Of a DNA stretch of 37,959 nt, positions 25,070 to 33,127 are shown piece after piece. The first letter of the stretch is position 1; each line of letters starts with the position of its first letter. The translations under genes were made by a program, and so were the position numbers. Source of the DNA: PUPG01 sp964463915 (GTDB lineage: Bacteria > Bacteroidota > Bacteroidia > Bacteroidales > UBA7960); the NCBI GenBank assembly GCA_964463915.1, contig CAYXEH010000024.1, forward strand, positions 1 to 37,959, read 5' to 3'. The notes below the pieces were generated by a model, which made no database searches, was not told where the DNA came from, and saw nothing but the letters and a program-made list of their open reading frames with translations.

Positions 25070-26968
25070 ATGCGTCTCTTTCTGATCGTATTGCTAAGCG
25101 GATTTTCGTACATATACGCTGTTGCCCAGACCCCTGATAGCTCCACACCAGCCAATAATAATGACACGGTGCCCCGGCATGCCATTGGTTTTACCCCTTC
25201 TTCAGCCTCTGAATACATTGTCAACCTGTTGAAGCTGGATAGTTTATGGCGAGAACCCGGTGACACGATCCATTTGTCTCTGAACAGGCTAATTGACCAT
25301 TATAATGAGCCGTTTGACAGTGTAGGACAGCGATTGTCCCGTTTTGATTATGAATCTGCCCGTCCTGAACTGACTGAACTTGAAAGGTCTGATACGCTTT
25401 CTCTTCGCTGGCTTAACGATTCAGTGTTTATCGTTGACACCATGGCCCTGGAAAAAGCCCCGTACATTACCAGGAAGACCATTGTCACCAATGAGATTGA
25501 TACGCTCAATTATTGGGGGCTCGATACCATCCCGGATGTGGAGGCCGTGATTGACTCAATAAAACATGCCAGGGATACCATAGAGGAAGTTTTTATTGAT
25601 TCATTGTACCTGAAATCAGAAAATATCCGCATGCACCGGGTGATTGATCAGGAAGTGCGACCTCCCTTGCTGCCTCCTGAATCCCGCAAACAGGTAAATT
25701 TTTTACCTGATTCTTCGCAAATTGTTATCTCGGAACAATACCAGGAGTTTGTCGCTGACGATGACTCTCCATTTTATGTGGTTCCGGGTGCGATGATGCC
25801 TGATTCCTTACGGATGGCGGTGGAAGAGCTACTCCATTACACAGATAACAGGGATTCTATCCCTTTGTATATCAGTGATTCCAGGGGGGAAGGAAAGTCT
25901 TTCTGGCTAACCAATGAGTCGAATGACCTCAGACGATACTGGGTGCGTAACCACGAAAACGATTCCATTACCATATGGGTCGGAAATCCTTCCAAAAACG
26001 AGATACAGCTTGTGCTGGAAGACGACATACAAGTGGAACGCATGAAGAAGTTGACAGCCGATGACATTCCCATCACTACCCTTGAGCCGGACAGGTCACT
26101 GGTAAGTCTGCAGTCATTGAAGCAAATCCCCGGAACCTGGCGGTATAGCCTTTCGAGTGCTTTTACCCTCAACCAGAATTATCTGTCTAACTGGGCCAAA
26201 GGGGGTGAAAGTTCGTTGTCGAGCCTGCTTGATTTGCAGGGTACTGCGGAGTACCGGAACATTGAGAGCGAAATCCACTGGACCAACACCGGCCGCCTGA
26301 AATATGGAAATGTCATTTCAGAAGAATTTGGATTCAGGACCAATACCGATATACTGGAACTGAACTCCCAGTTTAACAAAGAGGTTGGTGAGAAGATTGA
26401 TTTTAGCTCTGTGTTTTACGGGAAAACCCAGATATCCAAAGGATATAATTATCCGAATGACTCCATTCCTATCTCCAAATTTCTCAGCCCCGGTGCTTTC
26501 ACCGTTGGTGTGGGTTTTGAATACCAGCCTTTTAACAAGGCCAAGATAAACTTTTCTGCACTTTCATACAGAAATACATTTGTACTTGATACATTGGAGA
26601 TCAATCAGCGGGCCCACGGAATTGAACATGGCAAGCGTTCCCGCCAGGAAATGGGAGGGCAACTGGTGATTAAAAATGAATTGTCTTTGCTGGATGACCT
26701 TAAGATAGAAAACTCAGTCAGGCTGTTCTCCAATTACCTGAAGAATCCGCAAAATGTAGATGTTGACTGGGAAATAAACCTGGAAAAGCAGATCAGCTGG
26801 TATTTCACTGTCCGCATGAATTTCCACTTCATCTATGATGAGAATATACTATTTCCTGTGTATGACCAACAGGGTGACCCTGTGACCCTGCCCGACGGTA
26901 GTAAGAAAGAGGTGCCCAGGCTGCAGCTGAAGCAATTCCTGGGGGTGACCATGTCATTCAGTATCTGA
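25070..26968 (+). CDS. DUF3078 outer-membrane protein
   Basis: The 632-residue protein begins with a Sec signal (MRLFLIVLLSGFSYIYAVAQ). A long acidic, Ser/Asp-rich periplasmic part follows (20-340). The DUF3078 domain (about 350-632) has the signature LSNWAKGGESSLSSLLDLQG and an alternating, aromatic-ended strand pattern. It ends in QFLGVTMSFSI, a typical Bacteroidota beta-barrel C-terminus. It is probably an outer-membrane barrel with an unusually long N-terminal extension. Function of the family is unknown. Its 3' end overlaps the convergent TPR gene by 15 bp. Confidence 0.85.
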   Translation: MRLFLIVLLSGFSYIYAVAQTPDSSTPANNNDTVPRHAIGFTPSSASEYIVNLLKLDSLWREPGDTIHLSLNRLIDHYNEPFDSVGQRLSRFDYESARPELTELERSDTLSLRWLNDSVFIVDTMALEKAPYITRKTIVTNEIDTLNYWGLDTIPDVEAVIDSIKHARDTIEEVFIDSLYLKSENIRMHRVIDQEVRPPLLPPESRKQVNFLPDSSQIVISEQYQEFVADDDSPFYVVPGAMMPDSLRMAVEELLHYTDNRDSIPLYISDSRGEGKSFWLTNESNDLRRYWVRNHENDSITIWVGNPSKNEIQLVLEDDIQVERMKKLTADDIPITTLEPDRSLVSLQSLKQIPGTWRYSLSSAFTLNQNYLSNWAKGGESSLSSLLDLQGTAEYRNIESEIHWTNTGRLKYGNVISEEFGFRTNTDILELNSQFNKEVGEKIDFSSVFYGKTQISKGYNYPNDSIPISKFLSPGAFTVGVGFEYQPFNKAKINFSALSYRNTFVLDTLEINQRAHGIEHGKRSRQEMGGQLVIKNELSLLDDLKIENSVRLFSNYLKNPQNVDVDWEINLEKQISWYFTVRMNFHFIYDENILFPVYDQQGDPVTLPDGSKKEVPRLQLKQFLGVTMSFSI

Positions 26969-28138
26969 TTCTTCTGACGCTTCATCCTCCCTGGCCGGAT
27001 TGTCCACATCCTCAACCCTTTCTGTAATCTCCAGAAGCGAGGAGAGTTCACTGATGATGGCAAGTGTTTCCGGATCTTGTGTGTCCATTTCAAGCGCTTT
27101 ATTGACCCACGCAGCTGCAGACTCAAGGGCATCCGTAGAGCGTTCTCTTTCCTCCATCACCCGCCTGTTTTCTTCCAGGGTCCTTGCATATTCCTCGATC
27201 TCTATTCCGATATTGAAATAGCAGGTGGCAATATGGGCATAAATAATGGACTGTTCCGGTTCCAGCTCCAGTGATTTCTCATAGGCATCAATGGCCTCAC
27301 GGTAACTGCCGGTTTTTTGCAGGATCAATCCCTTTGTATAAGGAAACTCATAATTGGAGGGATAATCGGATGATCTGCGATCAAGGATTGCCAGGGATTC
27401 CTTTATGTTCCCCTGTTCGAAGTTCAGGTCCACCAGCAACAGTACCAGGTTAATGTCTTCGTATTTATTGATCCCCTGCTCCAAAACTTCTTTTGCTTCA
27501 GTGGTGTCGCCCTGCTGGAGGTATTCTGCAGATAACAGGTGTGATACGTTGGTGCCATAATTGTACTCATCAAGTTGATGAAGGTATTGGATGGCTTTTT
27601 CCTGTTTATCCCCTTCTATAGCCGTGATGGCCATATTGTAAACAAGGTTGGTGTCCGGGTCAAGCTGCAGCAGCTCGCTCTGCCTGATTTGCTGTGCCGT
27701 TTCAAAGGCCTCAAGGGCTTCATTATATTTTTTCTCATTGAATCGTTCCTGCCCCATCTTTTGAAAATCGTTTGCCAGCAGCACATATTTGGGTGTGAGC
27801 TGATTCCTGATTCCCCTGCCTGCATTGAGGTCAAGGGCCTTTTCGTAGGATTCATATGCCACAAAAAGCTGCTTTGGCTGTAACTCATACAGGCTCTTGT
27901 TGTTTCGCCTTATTCCCTCCCGGTAGGCATTCTGATAGAGCAGACCTCTTGCATGCCAGGTGCGGGGCCACTGTGCCGCTTCTTCATCTTCTGCCATCTC
28001 TTCAATAAATTCATGGGCCTCTTTGTAATTGGCGTCCTCAATCAGGTGAAAGGCCGTGATCAGCTTGCTTCGTTGCAAAGGGGTCAACGTTGAGCAGCCT
28101 GTCAGTACAATTACCAGAAAAATTAGTCGCTTCATCAT
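26954..28138 (-). CDS. TPR-repeat lipoprotein
   Basis: I choose the ATG pair at 28138/28135 (MMKRLIFLVIVLTGCSTL), which gives a lipobox (LTGC) near residue 15; the longer frame upstream includes the OsmC terminator hairpin and is unlikely. About 394 residues follow, with at least five to six tetratricopeptide-like helical pairs (for example YKEAHEFIEEMAEDEEAAQW, KKYNEALEAFETAQQIRQ, GSYREAIDAYEKSLELEPEQ). The C-terminus is acidic (EDEASEESDTE). TPR lipoproteins serve as scaffolds in envelope complexes; the partner is not identifiable. The gene is convergent with the DUF3078 gene and its last codons overlap it. Confidence 0.85.
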   Translation of the reverse strand: MMKRLIFLVIVLTGCSTLTPLQRSKLITAFHLIEDANYKEAHEFIEEMAEDEEAAQWPRTWHARGLLYQNAYREGIRRNNKSLYELQPKQLFVAYESYEKALDLNAGRGIRNQLTPKYVLLANDFQKMGQERFNEKKYNEALEAFETAQQIRQSELLQLDPDTNLVYNMAITAIEGDKQEKAIQYLHQLDEYNYGTNVSHLLSAEYLQQGDTTEAKEVLEQGINKYEDINLVLLLVDLNFEQGNIKESLAILDRRSSDYPSNYEFPYTKGLILQKTGSYREAIDAYEKSLELEPEQSIIYAHIATCYFNIGIEIEEYARTLEENRRVMEERERSTDALESAAAWVNKALEMDTQDPETLAIISELSSLLEITERVEDVDNPAREDEASEESDTE

Positions 28139-28163
28139 TTTTTTTTTCAGTGCTGCAAGATAC

Positions 28164-28205
28164 AAAAAAACCACGAAGCATCGCCGCTTACGGCAAGCTT
28201 CGTGG
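28164..28205 (-). terminator. Terminator after the OsmC gene
   Basis: Reading the minus strand, CCACGAAGC pairs perfectly with GCTTCGTGG; an inner GCCG/CGGC stem with a TAAG loop sits inside. Seven T follow. It stands between the OsmC stop (28244) and the TPR lipoprotein start (28138). Confidence 0.9.
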
Positions 28206-28243
28206 TGTGTTTTGTCTGTTTTCACGGGAGGGGCAGACGTCTG

Positions 28244-28672
28244 TCAGACGAGTTCCGCTTCCAGTTTGATGGATGTGCCTGCCAGGGCTTGTGAAACCGG
28301 GCAGTTTTCTTTGGCTTGTCCGGCAATTTCCTGAAATTTTTCCTTGCTTATGCTATTTACTTTTCCTTTGGTCTTAAGCAAAACTTCAGAAATGGCAAAG
28401 CCTTCGCCTTTTTTGTCCAGGGTGACTTCTGCCTTCGTTTTTATTTCAACAGGTTCATAGCCTGCACTGTCCAGGGCATGGGCAAAAGCCATTGAAAAAC
28501 AGCTGGCATGGGCAGCACCGATGAGTTCTTCAGGGCTTGAAGCGGATTTGTCATCCCCAAAACGGGAGGAGAAGTGAACCGTGCCTTCATACCCGCTTGT
28601 TTCCAGTTTGTATTGTCCTTTGCCTTTGACAAGGGTTCCTTCCCATTGTGCTTGTGCGAAATGCTTACTCAT
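28244..28672 (-). CDS. osmC: OsmC-type peroxide resistance protein
   Basis: OsmC/Ohr proteins reduce organic hydroperoxides with two cysteines. The 142-residue protein (MSKHFAQAQWEGTLVKGKG) has Glu49 in SPEEL, Cys58 in AAHASCFSMAF and Cys124 in ENCPVSQA, the three conserved active-site positions. Its length is normal for OsmC. It is transcribed alone and ended by a strong terminator. OsmC rather than Ohr is favoured by the N-terminal WEG and the SRFG region; the two subfamilies overlap in function. Confidence 0.92.
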   Translation of the reverse strand: MSKHFAQAQWEGTLVKGKGQYKLETSGYEGTVHFSSRFGDDKSASSPEELIGAAHASCFSMAFAHALDSAGYEPVEIKTKAEVTLDKKGEGFAISEVLLKTKGKVNSISKEKFQEIAGQAKENCPVSQALAGTSIKLEAELV

Positions 28673-28977
28673 AGTGGTTTGTTTTATCGGGTTTATGTTT
28701 ATTCATTACAGGATAAACCGGGAAATATGGGATTTGTTCATTCTTTCAGACTGTCTAAAATCATTTATCTTTATAAGGTCTATTCTTCGGGTTTTATGCT
28801 GATGCATTTTGTGGCCGGGATACAAGGGTGACATTTTAGGGCCTGACAACGGAATATCGTATCGATCCACCCGGAACAAACTGAGCTTCAAAACGCTCAT
28901 TGGCCGGTAACAATGATGATTTACAGAATGCTCATTTTCAGGCAATAATTATGATTATTTATCTAAAAATCATTAAT
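28673..28977. other. Intergenic stretch upstream of GH13, no recognised feature
   Basis: No gene, RNA or clear hairpin is seen in about 300 bp between the OsmC start and the GH13 start. It should hold both divergent promoters; no exact TAnnTTTG box was found by eye. Confidence 0.4.
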
Positions 28978-30840
28978 ATGAGACGGACTAGCTGTTTATT
29001 GGCAGTGCTGGTTTCCCTTTGGTCTGCTTTTCTTCTTTCATGTGAACCTCCCCAGGAAAGTAGCGAAACCCACGAGCCACAGATAAAGCAAACCGGGGCG
29101 AACATCCCTGACTGGGCACAGAACGTGGTCTGGTACCAGATCTTTCCGGAAAGGTTTCACAATGCAGATCCCTCCAATGATCCTGTTGCCGGGAGGGTGG
29201 GGGATCCCCACGGTTGGGATCCCGGTGCGCCCGACGGCTGGGAGGTCTCTTCCTGGACAGGGGACTGGTATCAACGGGCGGACTGGGAGCAGCGGGTAGG
29301 TCCTGATTTTTATGACTTTGTCTTTACCAGGCGCTATGGGGGTGATCTTCAGGGTGTGATCGAAAAACTAGACTACCTTCAGGGCCTGGGGGTGACCGCC
29401 ATTTATTTCAATCCTTTGTTTGACGCGGTGTCGTTGCATAAATACGATGCCAGTCATTATCATCATGTTGACCGCCACCTGGGGCCGGATCCTGAGGGAG
29501 ACCGGGAGATTATGCAGCAGGAAGACCCCAATGATCCGGATACCTGGCAGTGGACCGCTGCCGATGAACTTTTCCTGGAGCTGCTGGATCAGGCCAGGGA
29601 GCGGAATATCCGCATTATCATTGACGGGGTATGGAATCACACCGGACGCGATTTCTGGGCCTTTCGCCATATTCGTGAACATGGGGAGGCATCACCTTAC
29701 AGCGACTGGTACAAGATTACCCGTTTTGACGATAGCCTGGATGATGGTTTTGAATATGATGGCTGGTGGGGTTATTTGGGATTGCCGGAGTTTGCCGAAG
29801 AGGGCGAGGATATCCATCCCGGCGTGAAACAGCATATATTTGATGTGACCCGCCGCTGGATGGCTCCTGACGGCGATGTGAACCGTGGTGTTGCCGGCTG
29901 GCGACTGGATGTGGTGGAGGAGCTGGGCAGGGACTTCTGGCGCGACTGGCACAGCCTGGTGTATGAGATCAACCCCGAAGCCCTTACTGTGGCCGAAATA
30001 TGGGATGATGCAGCCAGAGGTTTTGTTGGAGATGACCTTTTCGGTGTAGTGATGAATTATCGTTGGGCCTATGCCACCCATGCCTTTTTTATTCACCGCA
30101 CACTAACTGCCTCTGAGTTCATGGATCGGCTGCTTGATTTGCTGGATGATTTCCCGCATGAGGTGAATGTGTCCATGCAGAACCTGTTGGACGGACACGA
30201 TACGGAGCGCCTGGCCAGCATGATCGTCAACAATGAACATGCCTATAAAGAAATGAGTAAGATCCGGGAGATTGACAACACTTACGATGTGCGTGCACCC
30301 GATGCGGATGAAAGGCAGGTGCAGCGACTGATCGCCCTTTTCCAATACACATGGACCGGGGCACCTATGGTGTTTTACGGTACTGAAGCGGGGTTATGGG
30401 GTGCGGATGATCCGGGCGACCGTAAACCAATGCTGTGGCCGGAACTTGAGTATGACGATGAGGTGAACCATCCCTATTCCCGTGGCCGTCCGCGTGATAC
30501 TGTGGCTTTTGACGGTGACCTGCATGCCTGGTACCGTGAACTTGGCCACCTCCGGGCAAATCAGCCTGCCCTTCGTACAGGGGAGGTGACCATGGCTGCT
30601 TCTGACGATGATGCCGGTGTATTTGCATTTGTCCGCCATACAGAAGATGACCTTGTGGTGGTAATGATCAACCGGGGGGAGCAGCCTTATGATCTGGAGT
30701 TCTCGCCCCGGGAGGGAAGCGATGAACCGCTGCGGCTTACCGATCATTTCACAGGGGAAATCCATATGACTGAAAACGGGATGCTCAGGGTCGGAATACC
30801 TGCGGTATCCGGCATGATCCTTTATCCTGACCAACAATAA
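28978..30840 (+). CDS. GH13 alpha-amylase family lipoprotein
   Basis: The ATG at 28978 (MRRTSCLLAVLVSLWSAFLLSC) gives 620 residues with the lipidated Cys22; a start at 28900 would hide this signal. The GH13 barrel shows region I IIIDGVWNHTG (Asp216, Asn220, His221), region II GWRLDVVEEL with the nucleophile Asp311, region III ALTVAEIWDDA with the acid/base Glu340, and region IV NLLDGHDTE with Asp408. It is likely a cell-surface or periplasmic alpha-glucan hydrolase of the neopullulanase/cyclomaltodextrinase kind. The Asp/Gly-rich loop GDPHGWDPGAPDGWE near residue 75-89 is an insertion before the barrel. It is not next to susC/susD genes in this window. Confidence 0.92.
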   Translation: MRRTSCLLAVLVSLWSAFLLSCEPPQESSETHEPQIKQTGANIPDWAQNVVWYQIFPERFHNADPSNDPVAGRVGDPHGWDPGAPDGWEVSSWTGDWYQRADWEQRVGPDFYDFVFTRRYGGDLQGVIEKLDYLQGLGVTAIYFNPLFDAVSLHKYDASHYHHVDRHLGPDPEGDREIMQQEDPNDPDTWQWTAADELFLELLDQARERNIRIIIDGVWNHTGRDFWAFRHIREHGEASPYSDWYKITRFDDSLDDGFEYDGWWGYLGLPEFAEEGEDIHPGVKQHIFDVTRRWMAPDGDVNRGVAGWRLDVVEELGRDFWRDWHSLVYEINPEALTVAEIWDDAARGFVGDDLFGVVMNYRWAYATHAFFIHRTLTASEFMDRLLDLLDDFPHEVNVSMQNLLDGHDTERLASMIVNNEHAYKEMSKIREIDNTYDVRAPDADERQVQRLIALFQYTWTGAPMVFYGTEAGLWGADDPGDRKPMLWPELEYDDEVNHPYSRGRPRDTVAFDGDLHAWYRELGHLRANQPALRTGEVTMAASDDDAGVFAFVRHTEDDLVVVMINRGEQPYDLEFSPREGSDEPLRLTDHFTGEIHMTENGMLRVGIPAVSGMILYPDQQ

Positions 30841-30874
30841 TTCCTTAGTATTTTGTGATTCAAATTGACTTTCT

Positions 30875-32248
30875 ATGCAAAAATTACTGATTGCTCTGTT
30901 AATGATGGCTCCGGTTTCCCTGTTGCAGGCGCAGCAGCAGACCGTAGATGCAATTTTTTCCAATGCCATGCGCTCGGATGTGGCCTATGAGAATCTCCGG
31001 GTGCTTTGTGAAACCACCGCGGGGCGAATATCCGGAACCCCGGAAGCAGCCGCTGCTGTGGAGTATACCCGGCAGATCATGCTGGAGATGGATCTGGATT
31101 CGGTGTACCTGCAGGAGGTGATGGTGCCCAACTGGAATCGTGGTGAACCGGAAGTAGGGCGTATTGTTTCCTCACGTTTTGGTTCGTCTGAACTGACCGT
31201 GGTCGCACTTGGCCGGTCGGTGGGAACCGGACCGGACGGTTTGTCTGCACAGGTTGTGGAGGTACATGACCTTGATGAGCTGGAGGAGCTTGGCAGGGAT
31301 GCCCTGGAGGGGAAGATTGTCTTTTTCAACCGTCCCGCTGACCAGACTCATTATAACTCATTTGAAGCATATAGCGGTGCCGTGGACCAGCGTACTCAAG
31401 GTCCGGCAGAGGCCGCCCGATACGGAGCCGTTGCGGCGGTGATCCGTTCAGTGACCACGGCCCGTCACGATCATGCTCATACCGGGGTGACGCGCTTGAG
31501 CGAAGATGGACCAAATATTCCCGGCCTGGCCCTTAGTCCGGCAGCTGCCGATGAGCTGAGCCGTCAGCTTCGCCTGGATCCGGAACTCAGCCTTTATGTC
31601 AGGAACACCAGTTACCAGCTTCCGGATGTGCTTTCTTACAACGTGGTCGGTGAGATCAGGGGTACGCATTATCCCGATGAAATTATCACGGTCGGCGGAC
31701 ACCTGGATTCGTGGGACAACAGTCAGGGAGCCCATGACGACGGGGCAGGCTGTATTCAGGCGATCGATGTGTTGCGTATTTTTCTTGAAGAGGGAATCCA
31801 TCCCAAACGGACCGTGCGGGCGGTAATGTTCATGGACGAAGAGATCGCCCAACGCGGAGGGAACAGGTATGCAGATCTGGCCAATGAACGCGGCGAGTCC
31901 CATTATTTTGCCATCGAATCGGACCGGGGGGCATTTACCCCCCGCGGATTCTCAATCGATGCCTCACCTGAGAGGGTGGAAGCCATACAAAGTCTGCAGC
32001 CCTTGTTCGCCGGTTATGGCATCCACGAAATATCTGCAGGAGGCAGTGGGGTGGATATAGGGCCGCTTAAAAATTATTACGAGATGACGCTGGCAGGCCT
32101 GGTGACCGATTCACAGCGCTACTTTGATCTGCATCATTCTTCCAATGACAATTTCGATAAGATCAATCGTCGTGAGATGCAATTGGGAAGCGCAGCGATG
32201 GCGGCGCTGATCTACCTGGTTGATGCGCTAGACATTGTGGCAGAATGA
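30875..32248 (+). CDS. Exported M28 family aminopeptidase
   Basis: The 457-residue protein has a signal peptide (MQKLLIALLMMAPVSLLQAQ), a protease-associated region (about 115-240), and the co-catalytic zinc site of M28. Its residues are His276 (VGGHLDSW), bridging Asp288 (GAHDDGAG), catalytic Glu322 with Glu323 (FMDEE), Asp350 (IESDRG) and His420/His421 (FDLHHSSND). It should remove N-terminal amino acids from peptides in the periplasm. It starts 34 bp after the GH13 stop. The scaffold gap begins 21 bp after its stop. Confidence 0.93.
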   Translation: MQKLLIALLMMAPVSLLQAQQQTVDAIFSNAMRSDVAYENLRVLCETTAGRISGTPEAAAAVEYTRQIMLEMDLDSVYLQEVMVPNWNRGEPEVGRIVSSRFGSSELTVVALGRSVGTGPDGLSAQVVEVHDLDELEELGRDALEGKIVFFNRPADQTHYNSFEAYSGAVDQRTQGPAEAARYGAVAAVIRSVTTARHDHAHTGVTRLSEDGPNIPGLALSPAAADELSRQLRLDPELSLYVRNTSYQLPDVLSYNVVGEIRGTHYPDEIITVGGHLDSWDNSQGAHDDGAGCIQAIDVLRIFLEEGIHPKRTVRAVMFMDEEIAQRGGNRYADLANERGESHYFAIESDRGAFTPRGFSIDASPERVEAIQSLQPLFAGYGIHEISAGGSGVDIGPLKNYYEMTLAGLVTDSQRYFDLHHSSNDNFDKINRREMQLGSAAMAALIYLVDALDIVAE

Positions 32249-32269
32249 CCTTGACTCAGAGGCTGGCCC

Positions 32270-32369
32270 NNNNNNNNNNNNNNNNNNNNNNNNNNNNNNN
32301 NNNNNNNNNNNNNNNNNNNNNNNNNNNNNNNNNNNNNNNNNNNNNNNNNNNNNNNNNNNNNNNNNNNNN
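32270..32369. other. Assembly gap (100 N)
   Basis: Exactly 100 N, a standard placeholder for a gap of unknown length. Both edges carry TGGCCC (left edge ends GGCTGGCCC, right edge begins TGGCCC), so the contig ends may overlap or touch a repeat. Gene order across the gap is not proven. Confidence 0.98.
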
Positions 32370-32469
32370 TGGCCCGATCCTTTTCCTGGCCTGACATATT
32401 GCCTTAACAATTAATTTGGCAAGCTTTTTGCAATGTTGTTACTGTATTAACAACATAAATAATCCAGAT

Positions 32470-32946
32470 ATGTCAGACTTAAAATTTAAGATCAGCGCGC
32501 ATAGTGAAAGTCCTGCAAGGACCAATGTAAAAGCCAGGAACTTTGAGATCATTGTTGATGAGCCCAAAGAGCTGGGTGGCACGAACCAGGCTGCAAACCC
32601 GGTAGAATATGTGCTGGCCGCTTTCGCAGGATGCCTGAATGTGATGGGGCACCTGGTTGCCCAGGAAATGAAATTCGAGTTGCGGGGCCTGGAAATTGAA
32701 ATTGAAGGAGACCTGAACCCGGCAAAACTTTTCGGCAAGAGCGACAAGGATCGGGCCGGTTATAAGCAGATTACTGTTTGCCTGAAACCCGATTGCGATG
32801 CAGACAAGGATACCCTTGAAAAGTGGGTACATGAAGTAGAATCCCGTTGCCCGGTAAGTGACAACATACAGAATGAAACGGCCGTAAACGTGAAGGTAGT
32901 TGACCAGGAAGCTGCCGGAGAAGGTGGTTGCTGCTGCTGCGGGTAA
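32470..32946 (+). CDS. OsmC-like protein with a four-cysteine C-terminal tail
   Basis: The ATG at 32470 (MSDLKFKISAHSESPART) gives 158 residues; a longer start at 32416 adds Cys-rich codons not seen in the family. The OsmC-like fold is shown by NPVEYVLAAFAGCLNVMGHL (Cys55) and the ESRCPVSDN region (Cys127), the YhfA-type peroxidase-like positions. It also has Cys104 and Cys109, and ends EGGCCCCG, four consecutive Cys. The tail may bind metal or sit at a membrane or thiol surface; it is not part of the usual OsmC fold. The gene is followed by a bidirectional terminator shared with the convergent serine hydrolase. Confidence 0.82.
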   Translation: MSDLKFKISAHSESPARTNVKARNFEIIVDEPKELGGTNQAANPVEYVLAAFAGCLNVMGHLVAQEMKFELRGLEIEIEGDLNPAKLFGKSDKDRAGYKQITVCLKPDCDADKDTLEKWVHEVESRCPVSDNIQNETAVNVKVVDQEAAGEGGCCCCG

Positions 32947-32994
32947 TTTGCCCTCCTGTCATTATCCGGGTGATCAGCCGTAAACCCGGAACAC

Positions 32995-33031
32995 AAAAAG
33001 CCCGGTCATTTTATAAGTGACGGGGCTTTTT
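32995..33031. terminator. Bidirectional terminator between OsmC-like and serine hydrolase genes
   Basis: AAAAAGCCCGGTCA pairs with TGACGGGGCTTTTT (one mismatch). A-tracts and T-tracts on both arms let it end transcripts from either side. Confidence 0.85.
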
Positions 33032-33127
33032 GTATAAAAATCCAGGTATTTTCCGGGTTTTTTCCAGGTTCACGGAAGCCTTTTGTAATTAATATCCCCG
33101 ATGTACCCAAGGCGGGGGATCTACTGC

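Noticed and set aside
32416..32469. 18-codon N-terminal extension of the OsmC-like gene
   Set aside because: Cys-rich and not family-like; the MSDLKFKIS start fits OsmC relatives.
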